From Flagellimonas amphidinii (lineage in GTDB: Bacteria > Bacteroidota > Bacteroidia > Flavobacteriales > Flavobacteriaceae), in assembly GCF_013090115.1 (NCBI RefSeq), contig NZ_JABFNN010000027.1, positions 124,001-188,000 on the forward strand: a DNA stretch of 64,000 bases, read 5' to 3'. The notes under the pieces are model-generated. The model worked only from the letters and a program-made list of their open reading frames with translations, was not told the DNA's origin and searched no databases. The translations under genes and the position numbers were made by a program. Below, one piece after another: positions 56,744 through 64,000 of the stretch (positions within the stretch are counted from its first letter, which is position 1; the number at the start of each line of letters is the position of its first letter).

Positions 56744-57469
56744 ATGCGAACACTGGTCATTGGTGATATCCATTCAGGATTAAGGGCATTGGAGCAATTG
56801 ATGCTTCGGGCCAATGTAACACAAATGGACCACCTTATTTTTTTAGGAGATTATGTTGATGCATGGAGTACAGCTGTGGAGACAGTTGATTTTTTAATCA
56901 ATCTAAAGAAAGAATACAATTGTACTTTTATTAGGGGCAATCATGATGAGCTTTGCAAGGAATGGTTATTGACCAAAAAAGAGAATCCTCAATGGTTGGC
57001 TCATGGAGGCATCGCAACCAGAGATTCTTATTTAAGTGCAGGCCGGGAAAATTGGGATTCACATCTTGAATTCTACAACCAATTGCAGAATCACTTTTTA
57101 GATGAGTCCAACAGACTATATTTACATGCCGGTTATACTAACCTGAAGGGAATTGAACATGAGTATTTTGATCAATTGTTTTATTGGGACAGAACTTTAT
57201 GGGAATTGGCAAAGGCATTGGACCCCAGATTGACACCCGAGGACAAAAAATTTCCGAAAAGGCTGATACATTATAAAGAGATTTTCATTGGACATACCCC
57301 TCTTTCTAAAACAGGATTGGTAGTTCCACAAAATGGAGCCAACGTATGGAATGTAGATACTGGAGCGGCTTTTAAGGGTAGCTTGACCATGATGGATGTT
57401 GAAACTAAAGAGTTTTGGCAGAGTGACCCTGTACACAGCTTCTACCCCGGAGAACGAGGTAGAAACTGA
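56744..57469 (+). CDS. PPP-type metallophosphoesterase (serine/threonine phosphatase-like)
   Basis: A 241-residue cytosolic phosphatase. Metal-binding motifs are GDIHSG (7-12), GDYVDAW, RGNHDE and a late GHTPLS, with a further histidine in LYLHAGY. This is the calcineurin-like fold of bacterial PPP phosphatases. The frame extends to 56714, but the ATG at 56744 (MRTLVIGDIHSG) starts at the first strand. Its target proteins or nucleotides are unknown. Confidence 0.9.
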   Translation: MRTLVIGDIHSGLRALEQLMLRANVTQMDHLIFLGDYVDAWSTAVETVDFLINLKKEYNCTFIRGNHDELCKEWLLTKKENPQWLAHGGIATRDSYLSAGRENWDSHLEFYNQLQNHFLDESNRLYLHAGYTNLKGIEHEYFDQLFYWDRTLWELAKALDPRLTPEDKKFPKRLIHYKEIFIGHTPLSKTGLVVPQNGANVWNVDTGAAFKGSLTMMDVETKEFWQSDPVHSFYPGERGRN

Positions 57470-57487
57470 GTCTAAGGGTAAATAATT

Positions 57488-58051
57488 TTAGAACTTTCCT
57501 CCTTTGTGCTCATCTTGCCACTTGGCCAATTCTTTCCATTGACCCTCATAAGCCATTTTGGCTTGCATTGGCCAAGATGCAGGATCATGAATTCTATAAC
57601 GATCTCCACCAGAGTCCAATACTTCTTGACATTTGTCTGTTGATGATTCTGATAGTGCTTTCCAAGTTTTTATTCCGAAATTGTGGAATAGGCCTTCAAT
57701 CTTGGGTCCTATACCTTCTACTATTTTAAGGTCATCTTGTTTTATTTTCTTCCCAAAAGCAATTTTGGCAGCATCTGCATCAAAAGCTATTGCTGTAGGG
57801 GCAGTAGCAGTCAAGGATGAAGTTGGAACCTTTGTTTTGGTGGAAACGGGAGCTGCTGTCAATTTTTTGTTACAGGCTTCTAAATCAGCTTTTAGTTTGG
57901 CATTTTCCAATTCAAGTTTTTCAACATCCTCTGAATGGTCCACAACGGTAGAGCCTTTGCTCTTTCCTAAAAGGTATCCTAAAATTGTAGAGATGATCCC
58001 TACCAAAGCAGGTATGATCCAACACCAGATATTTAGATTTTCAAAATTCAT
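57488..58051 (-). CDS. membrane-anchored helix-hairpin-helix protein
   Basis: A 187-residue protein with one N-terminal transmembrane helix (WCWIIPALVGIISTILGYLLG), a short coiled coil (about 40-65), a proline/threonine linker and a C-terminal helix-hairpin-helix domain (about 105-187, DDLKIVEGIGPKIEGLFHNFGI ends before the fold's tail of about 60 residues). Such domains bind DNA or occur in predicted nuclease-like proteins. It lies 30 bases after a double-OmpA protein and is probably co-expressed. Function unknown. Confidence 0.75.
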   Translation of the reverse strand: MNFENLNIWCWIIPALVGIISTILGYLLGKSKGSTVVDHSEDVEKLELENAKLKADLEACNKKLTAAPVSTKTKVPTSSLTATAPTAIAFDADAAKIAFGKKIKQDDLKIVEGIGPKIEGLFHNFGIKTWKALSESSTDKCQEVLDSGGDRYRIHDPASWPMQAKMAYEGQWKELAKWQDEHKGGKF

Positions 58052-58081
58052 TTTCTATAGTTTATGGTTTATATGTAATAG

Positions 58082-58999
58082 TTAGTTTAGTGTAACAACG
58101 GTTCTTCTGTTCTTGGCCCGACCTTCTTCGGTGTCGTTGGATGCAATAGGGGAATCTGGACCTTGTGAAGAGGTTTGTATTTTAGATGCTGGAATAGCAT
58201 TTCTAACCAAATAAGCTTTTGCAAAATCTGCACGCTCTTGCCCAAGGGCAATATTGGTTTCTCTAGAACCTGTATTGTCAGTATGCCCTACCACCAGACA
58301 TAAGCCATCATCGGCCTTGTCTAAATATTTAGAGATCATGGCAACCTTTTGCCTTTGTGTTGCTGTAAGGTTTATAGCAGCTTCCCCTGTTTGGAAATAG
58401 AGGACTAGTGGGTCAGATTTGATTTCTTCATATAATGCTTTTAATTTTTCTTCAGCATCTACGTCTGCTTCGGAGATTACATAAGAAACAGGCCCCAAAA
58501 ACACATTTTCCTTAGGAATTAGGTCTTCCATTAGCTTTCCCTCTGTATTAATTCGTTTTGAGGAAATTCCACTGACCACAAAGTGATTTTTAACCGAATT
58601 GGCCCTTGCCAACCCCAAGTTTGGAAATGCGGATATGTTTTCCTCATCGGAAGTATAATGACCAATAATGTTGATTGATCGGTCTGGATTTGAATCCAAG
58701 TAATCCTTCAAGCTGGAAACACCGCCTTTCAACTCTTCAGAAATAGGCATTAGAAAAGATGGGTTGGAAACATTGAAGTTAAAATTGTCATTGACTTTGT
58801 GTGCAAAATCCCCGTACTCAAAAGCAAATGGAGAAAAACTGTGTTGCGGGATAGTTTCTATGGGCGGGATTACTTCTTCTTGGACTGTTTCTACTACGGT
58901 TTTAGTTAAACCACACTCACTACAAAGATTGATGTAGAGAAGTGTTCCAAGAATGATCGCAGCCAATATTCCCAACAAATAAGTGGCCTTTGTTGTCAT
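58082..58999 (-). CDS. membrane-anchored protein with two OmpA-like domains
   Basis: A 305-residue protein with an N-terminal anchor helix (LLGILAAIILGTLLYINL). The first OmpA-like domain (about 60-165, with IIGHYTSDEEN and GLARANSVKN) is degenerate; the second (about 195-305) is canonical (VVGHTDNTGSRETN, AKNRRTVVTLN). It has no beta-barrel, so it probably sits in the inner membrane and reaches peptidoglycan. Paired with the helix-hairpin-helix gene downstream. Function unknown. Confidence 0.85.
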   Translation of the reverse strand: MTTKATYLLGILAAIILGTLLYINLCSECGLTKTVVETVQEEVIPPIETIPQHSFSPFAFEYGDFAHKVNDNFNFNVSNPSFLMPISEELKGGVSSLKDYLDSNPDRSINIIGHYTSDEENISAFPNLGLARANSVKNHFVVSGISSKRINTEGKLMEDLIPKENVFLGPVSYVISEADVDAEEKLKALYEEIKSDPLVLYFQTGEAAINLTATQRQKVAMISKYLDKADDGLCLVVGHTDNTGSRETNIALGQERADFAKAYLVRNAIPASKIQTSSQGPDSPIASNDTEEGRAKNRRTVVTLN

Positions 59000-59357
59000 A
59001 AGTGTTAATAGTTAGTGTTAAGAACACCAAAATATTAAAAAATTGCTAAAATGTTAAGATTAACATTAAGAATCTGAGGATGTTATGATAAAAATGGGTG
59101 GGAGATGAAATTTGCACAACAAAAAATAACGTAAAAAGAACCAATCATACACTTTTTACGACCATTGATACCGAAACGAATCTATCGAAGGGTGTTTATA
59201 TAGAAATTTGCACTAAATATTAGGTAAGAAACCCTATTTCTCCCGACAAAGATCCGGCATTGGAATAGGGTTTAATAAAACTAAGTTTGAGTTAGTTAAG
59301 TTGGTTTTTTAAGGCCGCCTATTCTATGTTCATCTAGAATGGCGGCCCTCTTCTTTT
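59000..59357. other. 358-base gene-free stretch with two inverted repeats
   Basis: No open frame of note. Two structured elements are visible: a 10-bp stem AAACCCTATT/AATAGGGTTT at 59229-59238 and 59264-59273 with a loop containing CCG and CGG, and a stronger hairpin at 59313-59347 next to the ALDH stop. I see no consensus promoter with both elements. The stretch may contain a small RNA or simply the end structures of flanking genes. Confidence 0.4.
59313..59357. terminator. hairpin terminator adjoining the ALDH stop
   Basis: Stem GGCCGCC/GGCGGCC (59313-59319 with 59341-59347) extended by ATTCTA/TAGAAT with one bulged base. The T-rich tail (TCTTCTTTTTT) is on the plus strand, although the adjacent ALDH gene reads on the minus strand, so the direction is uncertain. 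Confidence 0.6.
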
Positions 59358-60911
59358 TTAAAGGTCAAATTTTATGCCTTGTGCCAAAGGAAGTTCAGTA
59401 GTATAATTTATAGTGTTGGTCTGTCTGCGCATATAAATTTTCCAAGCGTCCGAACCACTTTCACGACCACCTCCAGTTTCTTTTTCGCCACCAAAAGCTC
59501 CTCCTATTTCCGCACCAGAAGTTCCAATATTTACATTGGCAATACCGCAGTCACTCCCTGCTGCTGATAAAAATCGCTCTGCTTCTCTAAGGCTGTTGGT
59601 CATTATAGCGGATGAAAGACCTTGGACAACTCCATTTTGCAAGGCGATTGCATTTTCCACATCCCCAGAATATTTCAACAAATAAAGAATGGGGGCAAAG
59701 GTTTCTTCTTGTACAATTTTGAAAGTGTTTTCGGCTTCAACAATGGCAGGCTTTACATAGCAGCCACTTTCATAACCTTCGCCCTGTACAACGCCGCCTT
59801 CAATTAGAACCTTTCCACCTTCTTTTTTAGCTTCTTCAAGTGCATTGGAATACATCTTTACAGCATCAGTATCGATTAGTGGCCCAACATGATTGTTCTC
59901 ATCCAAAGGATTGCCAATTTTCAATTGACCATATGCATCAGTGATTGCATTTTTTACTTGATCATAGATAGATTCATGAATGATTAACCTCCTTGTTGAA
60001 GTACATCGCTGTCCAGCAGTTCCTACAGCACCGAAAACCGCTCCTATAACGGTCATTTTAATATCAGCATCGGGAGTAACAATGATGGCATTGTTTCCGC
60101 CCAGTTCCAACAAAGATTTACCTAATCTTGCCGCTACTGCCTGTGCCACAATTTTTCCCATTCTGATGGAGCCTGTGGCTGAAACCAACGGAATTCTTTT
60201 ATCATTGGTCATGAATTCCCCAACATTATAATCCCCATTGATAAGACAGGAAATGCCTTCGGGCATGTTGTTTTCCTTTAGAACTTCTGCAATAATATTC
60301 TGGCAGGCTACTCCACATAATGGAGCTTTTTCTGAAGGTTTCCAAACACAGACATCACCACATACCCAAGCAAGTGCCGTATTCCATGCCCAAACCGCTA
60401 CAGGGAAATTAAAAGCGGAAATAATTCCGACTACGCCAAGCGGGTGGTATTGTTCATACATACGGTGACCGGGGCGCTCAGAATGCATGGTCAAACCGTG
60501 CAATTGTCTTGACAATCCAACAGCAAAATCACAGATATCAATCATTTCTTGAACCTCGCCGAGTCCTTCTTGATAGGATTTCCCCATTTCATAGGAAACC
60601 AATTTCCCCAAAGGTTCTTTAAGCTCCCGAAGCTTTTCACCAAATTGCCTCACAATTTCACCTCTTTGAGGTGCTGGTTTCAATCTCCAGTTTTTGAAAG
60701 CCTCGGTAGCAGTTTCCATTACTTTTTTATAATCTTCTGAAGCAGTTGAGGTAACTTTTCCAATAAGCGCACCATCTACAGGAGAGTAAGAGCTTATGAC
60801 TTCTCCTGAACCGAAGTTTTCTGAACCTGTTGAAGTACCCTTGTTTATTTCTTGTAAGCCCAGTTGTTCCAGAGCTTTAGTTATTCCAAAAGCAGTTGCA
60901 ATATTTGACAT
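59358..60911 (-). CDS. amaB: aldehyde dehydrogenase, ALDH7 (antiquitin) type
   Basis: A 517-residue NAD-dependent aldehyde dehydrogenase. Catalytic C303 lies in GTAGQRCTSTRRL and E269 in LLELGGNNA. The end GGRESGSDAWKIYMRRQTNTINY is typical of ALDH7, whose members oxidise aminoadipate semialdehyde in lysine breakdown. The gene symbol is by homology to amaB and is tentative. It is in the same direction as DUF1304 and 3-hydroxyanthranilate dioxygenase, suggesting a tryptophan or lysine catabolic group. Confidence 0.88.
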   Translation of the reverse strand: MSNIATAFGITKALEQLGLQEINKGTSTGSENFGSGEVISSYSPVDGALIGKVTSTASEDYKKVMETATEAFKNWRLKPAPQRGEIVRQFGEKLRELKEPLGKLVSYEMGKSYQEGLGEVQEMIDICDFAVGLSRQLHGLTMHSERPGHRMYEQYHPLGVVGIISAFNFPVAVWAWNTALAWVCGDVCVWKPSEKAPLCGVACQNIIAEVLKENNMPEGISCLINGDYNVGEFMTNDKRIPLVSATGSIRMGKIVAQAVAARLGKSLLELGGNNAIIVTPDADIKMTVIGAVFGAVGTAGQRCTSTRRLIIHESIYDQVKNAITDAYGQLKIGNPLDENNHVGPLIDTDAVKMYSNALEEAKKEGGKVLIEGGVVQGEGYESGCYVKPAIVEAENTFKIVQEETFAPILYLLKYSGDVENAIALQNGVVQGLSSAIMTNSLREAERFLSAAGSDCGIANVNIGTSGAEIGGAFGGEKETGGGRESGSDAWKIYMRRQTNTINYTTELPLAQGIKFDL

Positions 60912-60984
60912 TTATAACTTTTTATGAATATATTGTTATATTTTTTCAAAACTACGAATATTTCTGAAGAGGAAGAGGAAGATT

Positions 60985-61359
60985 TTAGAGGAAAAGATGG
61001 GCCAACAATAATACAATACCCAATAGGGCAGGAAGCCCTTGCACGATAAGTATTTTTTTGGATGCAGTAATGGCTCCATAAATACCCGCTACGGCCACAC
61101 AACCCAAAAAGAAGAGAGCTACATAAATTTGCCAAAGAGCATCTGTTATGAGTAAGGACCAAATGAGGCCAGCCGATAAAAAACCATTGTAGAGCCCTTG
61201 ATTAGCAGCTAAAGTTTTGGTGGGCTCAAACAAATGCTCTGGAAAGTTTCGAAATACCTTCTTGGCTTTTGTGGTCCATGCAAACATCTCCAACCACAAG
61301 AAATAAAGATGAAGCGCGGCCACAATGAGGACTATAATTTTTGCTAGGATCAGAATCAT
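60985..61359 (-). CDS. DUF1304 small membrane protein
   Basis: A 124-residue protein with four hydrophobic helices, the first beginning LILAKIIVLIVAALHLYF and followed by LEMFAWTT, the DUF1304 signature; function unknown. Its start overlaps the dioxygenase stop by four bases (ATGA), so it is probably translated with it. Confidence 0.85.
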   Translation of the reverse strand: MILILAKIIVLIVAALHLYFLWLEMFAWTTKAKKVFRNFPEHLFEPTKTLAANQGLYNGFLSAGLIWSLLITDALWQIYVALFFLGCVAVAGIYGAITASKKILIVQGLPALLGIVLLLAHLFL

Positions 61360-61898
61360 TCTTCTTTTGCTATAAATCTTTTATCTACCGGCATTACGGT
61401 TCCACAGTTACTACAAGTTCTTAGTTTTTCAGAGCCATAAAAATGCTTAAAATGACCCAAAAAATCTTTTTCAATATCATTTAAAGTGAAGTACACCTCA
61501 TAAAGTTTATGGTTACAGTTGTCACAGAACCAAAGTAGCCCGTCATCAACTTTCATATCCGCTCTTTTCCGTTCCACTACCAATCCAACGGAACCTTCGT
61601 GGCGTACGGGGGAGTGGGGTACATTGGCTGGATGAAGGTACATATCACCTGGGCCAAGCTTCATGGTTTTCTTTTGTCCATCTTCTTGAATATGGACCTC
61701 AATGTTTCCTTCCAACTGATAAAACAATTCCTCAGTTTCGTTGTAGTGATAGTCTTTGCGGGCATTGGGTCCAGCTACGATCATTACAATGTAATCGCCG
61801 GCATCTCTGTATAAATTCTTATTGCCAACAGGAGGTTTTAAAGTATCACGATTTTCCTCAATCCACTTGTTCAAATTGAAAGGTGCCTGTATCGCCAT
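61356..61898 (-). CDS. nbaC: 3-hydroxyanthranilate 3,4-dioxygenase
   Basis: A 180-residue non-heme iron cupin enzyme that opens the ring of 3-hydroxyanthranilate in the kynurenine pathway. Iron ligands are H51, E57 (YHYNETEELFY) and H95 (ANVPHSPVRH). Bacterial members carry a second rubredoxin-like metal site, here C125/C128 and C162/C165 (WFCDNCNH, RTCSNCGTV). The start at 61898 (MAIQAPFNLNKW) is favoured over 61913. A CAP-domain gene with its own terminator lies upstream. Confidence 0.95.
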   Translation of the reverse strand: MAIQAPFNLNKWIEENRDTLKPPVGNKNLYRDAGDYIVMIVAGPNARKDYHYNETEELFYQLEGNIEVHIQEDGQKKTMKLGPGDMYLHPANVPHSPVRHEGSVGLVVERKRADMKVDDGLLWFCDNCNHKLYEVYFTLNDIEKDFLGHFKHFYGSEKLRTCSNCGTVMPVDKRFIAKEE

Positions 61899-61951
61899 GG
61901 TCAAAGATTTCACGAAAGGTAAAAAAAACCTTTATGGGAACATAGTCGAAA

Positions 61952-61983
61952 ACAAAAAAGACCTGCAAACGGGGCAGGTCTCT
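61952..61983 (-). terminator. terminator of the CAP-domain gene
   Basis: Stem AGACCTGC/GCAGGTCT (61959-61966 with 61974-61981) with a seven-base loop, then a T run on the minus strand. Confidence 0.8.
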
Positions 61984-62008
61984 CTTTCACACTAATATAT
62001 GTTGGTAG

Positions 62009-62521
62009 TTATTCCACTTTAATAAAAATCTGTGTAAAATAAGGTCTGTCATCCTTATCAAGTTGAACACTCAAGGTGGTATGACTATAGTTTCCTTCCA
62101 ATGCTTCTTTATGGGAAGCGCTATTAAGCCAACCTTCCAGGGTTTTTTCAGCTGAGGTATAATAGCGGGCCACATTTTCACTCACGGCAACGGCTGTAGT
62201 CTCTTCTGCAATTTTGGTAGCTCTTGCATTGAAATTATCATGACTCAGTTCATTTTTAGAAATCATGTAATTGTTGTGTTCTTCAGCATATTTGTAAGAG
62301 GACGGACTATCTTCTAAAACTGGTAGCCCCTTGGTTGACCTATGGTCATTCACCAAGTCCAATAGTTCTTTTTCCAAAGCTTCTGAATCAACAACTATTT
62401 TTTCATTTCCCAATAAGGCTTCATTAAATTCATTTTCCTCTTCTGAAACTGAGGGGGTGCTACACATGCTTGCCAGTGCTACCAGCGCAACAATAAAAAT
62501 TGCTCCAAATAACTTTTTCAT
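62009..62521 (-). CDS. exported CAP-domain protein
   Basis: A 170-residue protein. A signal sequence MKKLFGAIFIVALVALASMC precedes the mature part; the cysteine at 20 could be lipid-modified although the residue before it is methionine, an imperfect lipobox. The CAP (SCP/PR1-like) domain covers about 50-170 with LVNDHRSTKGLPVL, a histidine in NELSHDNF, SENVARYY and the end FTQIFIKV. CAP proteins are stable extracellular proteins of unclear function. The frame reaches to 62554, but the ATG at 62521 begins the signal. Confidence 0.85.
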   Translation of the reverse strand: MKKLFGAIFIVALVALASMCSTPSVSEEENEFNEALLGNEKIVVDSEALEKELLDLVNDHRSTKGLPVLEDSPSSYKYAEEHNNYMISKNELSHDNFNARATKIAEETTAVAVSENVARYYTSAEKTLEGWLNSASHKEALEGNYSHTTLSVQLDKDDRPYFTQIFIKVE

Positions 62522-62708
62522 TTTCGGGGGTAATTGTGGGACCGGTTCTAGCAATCCCTATGTTCTCGTTGGCTAAACTAGGGTCAGGCTATATGAATGC
62601 CATAAAAATTCCATAGGATGGCTTTTTCTAACGGTAAAATGCAGGATTGTAATATGTTAACCTTTTTTCTAGAAAAACAGATGCCTTTTGTCGATAAAAA
62701 GGAACGTT

Positions 62709-63233
62709 TTATATTATTTGAGAATTTTCCGTTTCTGGTGGATCCTGTTCTTTTTTTTCAAGAACAAAGGAAAAGACAAATGCCCCTATTTCCTTTACAG
62801 GTTCATAGAAAATAGATTCTTTTTTAGTCTCTTCGTTAATGAAGTTAAACGAAGAATTGAGCCTGTCAAAAAAGATGAGCAAGGCCCCTAGTATTATGGC
62901 AACCTTGAGTGCACCAAAGATGCCGCCGGCAATTTTATTCAGAAGACCTAACATGGCAAAATCAGCAATCTTTGTTAAAAATTTACCCGCAAAATGGACA
63001 ATCAAAACAATAGCAAAAAAAGTAATCAAAAAAGCGGTGATTTTGATGTACTGTTGTCCCCAATTCATGTTTTCGGACAAATAGTCTGCAGTGATATAGG
63101 AAAAATGGATGGCCCCATAAATTCCTGCAATCAAAGCCACTAAGGACGCAATTTCCACAAAGAGGCCGTTTTTTAGACCTTTAAACAAGCCCCAGACCAA
63201 TAGAATCCCAATAACAATATCCAAGAAACTCAT
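62709..63233 (-). CDS. CvpA-family membrane protein
   Basis: A 174-residue protein with about four helices. The pattern MSFLDIVIGILLVWGLFKG followed by KNGLFVEIASLVALIAGIYGA fits the CvpA family, known for colicin V production and envelope function. The start at 63233 is chosen because it begins directly before helix 1; the frame extends upstream to 63344 only over low-quality sequence. A TATATTTG element lies 15 bases upstream. Confidence 0.88.
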   Translation of the reverse strand: MSFLDIVIGILLVWGLFKGLKNGLFVEIASLVALIAGIYGAIHFSYITADYLSENMNWGQQYIKITAFLITFFAIVLIVHFAGKFLTKIADFAMLGLLNKIAGGIFGALKVAIILGALLIFFDRLNSSFNFINEETKKESIFYEPVKEIGAFVFSFVLEKKEQDPPETENSQII

Positions 63234-63247
63234 AAATGCGCTTTCAA

Positions 63248-63255
63248 CAAATATA
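63248..63255 (-). promoter_or_regulatory. -7 element of the CvpA-family gene
   Basis: TATATTTG on the minus strand, an exact TAnnTTTG match 14 bases before the ATG. No TTG is 19 bases upstream. Confidence 0.4.
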
Positions 63256-63268
63256 GGATATTGATTTG

Positions 63269-63276
63269 TACCTTTG
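63269..63276 (+). promoter_or_regulatory. -7 element before the 63295 gene
   Basis: TACCTTTG matches TAnnTTTG and lies 18 bases before the ATG. No TTG is 19 bases upstream. Confidence 0.35.
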
Positions 63277-63294
63277 GATCTCTTAAAAACGCCA

Positions 63295-63651
63295 ATGGCT
63301 AGAGACGAAATATTACGCGAAAGATGGGAGGTTTTGGTGGCCAAATTGTCTGAACAATTTTCAGATGGTGACCCCTTGGAAATGGATGGAATTATTTATT
63401 TGGTCGGAGTGCAGGAATTGGGCGATTTTCAAAGGACCTTTAAAAAAGATGAGAAGGTCAACCTGATGCATATTGCCATTTGCCGTTTGTTAGAGCCTTA
63501 TGGGTATTATGATTTTGACTTTTTTGATGACGATGGATGGCCACATTATGCCATAAAAGAAGAGCTTCCACCATTAAAAGCAGGTGAACAAACTATTTTA
63601 ATGAAAGAGGCTTTGGTCAATTATTTTTTGGAGAAAGAATATATTAACTAA
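63295..63651 (+). CDS. small conserved hypothetical cytosolic protein
   Basis: A 118-residue acidic protein, beginning MARDEILRERWEVL and with an aromatic acidic centre (YGYYDFDFFDDDGWPHY). I do not recognise a family name. The start at 63295 is preferred over a TTG at 63274. Its stop codon directly adjoins the next start, so it is probably co-translated with the monooxygenase-like gene. Confidence 0.7.
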   Translation: MARDEILRERWEVLVAKLSEQFSDGDPLEMDGIIYLVGVQELGDFQRTFKKDEKVNLMHIAICRLLEPYGYYDFDFFDDDGWPHYAIKEELPPLKAGEQTILMKEALVNYFLEKEYIN

Positions 63652-63960
63652 ATGGAACTAGAACAGCCCTATTACGCCGTAATTTTTACCAGTAAACGTA
63701 CAGATGGGGATAATGGTTATGCTGAAATGGCACAGGAAATGGTTGAACTTGCCAAACAACAATCGGGCTTTTTGGATGTTGAAAGTGCAAGGGATGGAGT
63801 TGGGATAACAATTAGTTATTGGAAAAACCTTGAAGCTATTGCCGACTGGAAATCGCATGTAGACCATAAAGTTGCGCAAAGAAGGGGAATACGGGAATGG
63901 TATTCATGGTACAAAGTCAGAATTTGCAAAGTGGAGCGTGAATATGAGTTTGGCCAATAG
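63652..63960 (+). CDS. antibiotic biosynthesis monooxygenase (ABM) domain protein
   Basis: A 102-residue protein of the dimeric alpha/beta-barrel fold. The pattern EMAQEMVELAKQQSGFLDVE, then ISYWKNLEAIADWKSHVDH, is typical of ABM proteins, which include small oxygenases and heme-degrading enzymes. The substrate cannot be read. It follows the previous gene with no gap. Confidence 0.85.
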   Translation: MELEQPYYAVIFTSKRTDGDNGYAEMAQEMVELAKQQSGFLDVESARDGVGITISYWKNLEAIADWKSHVDHKVAQRRGIREWYSWYKVRICKVEREYEFGQ

Positions 63961-63986
63961 TTTTAGTCCATATACAATTGTGTGAT

Positions 63987-64000
63987 ATGAAAGAGACCAT
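63987..64000 (+). CDS. possible start of the next gene, cut by window edge
   Basis: An ATG at 63987 opens MKET before the window ends. It is 26 bases after the preceding stop and in the same direction. Too little sequence to judge. Confidence 0.3.

Overview
The window looks like the chromosome of a free-living, probably marine member of the Bacteroidota, family Flavobacteriaceae (the genus cannot be fixed from sequence alone). The evidence is: low-GC, densely packed genes; promoters of the Bacteroidota type (TTG, 19 bases, TAnnTTTG), for example before the DUF177 gene, an OmpA gene and a small-RNA copy; a type IX secretion sorting domain on a 1,230-residue beta-propeller protein; a thrombospondin-type-3/OmpA porin; the flavobacterial gene order rnc - IPExxxVDY protein - pyk; and a complete moxR-DUF58-Bat aerotolerance operon. 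I see no phage, insertion sequence, CRISPR array, tRNA or rRNA. This is core and housekeeping chromosome.

Layout. 0-5.6 kb: a partial DUF177 (YceD) gene, pdxA (vitamin B6), ribE (riboflavin), a sodium:solute symporter, a TauE/SafE-type permease and a short-chain dehydrogenase. 5.6-14.2 kb, all minus strand: an AddB-like nuclease, OmpA porin, kbl (threonine/glycine interconversion) and an AddA-like helicase-nuclease; the two repair subunits are split by the other two genes. 14.3-15.5 kb: a superoxide dismutase gene followed by a gene-free 0.66 kb that holds three copies of a probable minus-strand small RNA, each with a -7 element, a conserved ~40-nt body and its own 13-bp terminator stem. This is the most unusual thing I found.

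15.5-24.2 kb: a minus-strand group (purN, RNase H, PfkB kinase, purF) diverges from a plus-strand group (acpP, fabF, rnc, IPExxxVDY protein, pyk). 24.2-33.9 kb: a LOV-like PAS protein that lacks the photoactive cysteine; an AraC regulator followed by a possible 49-residue Cys/His protein, an AhpD-like protein and a cupredoxin-like protein; TetR and DNA polymerase IV; a CYTH phosphatase-like protein; an outer-membrane barrel; a Tat-exported aminotransferase coupled to an AEC-type permease; and pheS. 33.9-39.2 kb: a ceramidase-like membrane protein, two SulP anion transporters and a beta-carbonic anhydrase, which suggests bicarbonate or sulfate handling.

39.3-48.4 kb: the Bat operon, transcribed moxR, DUF58, BatD-like, batA, batB, batC, batD, batE with stop/start contacts throughout its lower part. 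48.5-51.3 kb: aldo/keto reductase, short-chain dehydrogenase and an AlbA_2 (Schlafen-type) protein in one operon. 51.3-59 kb: PfkB sugar kinase, lipoprotein, the type IX cargo protein, a PPP-type phosphatase, and a membrane-anchored helix-hairpin-helix protein paired with a double-OmpA-domain protein. 59.4-64 kb: an ALDH7 aldehyde dehydrogenase, DUF1304, 3-hydroxyanthranilate dioxygenase (tryptophan/lysine catabolism), CAP-domain and CvpA proteins, and two small plus-strand genes.
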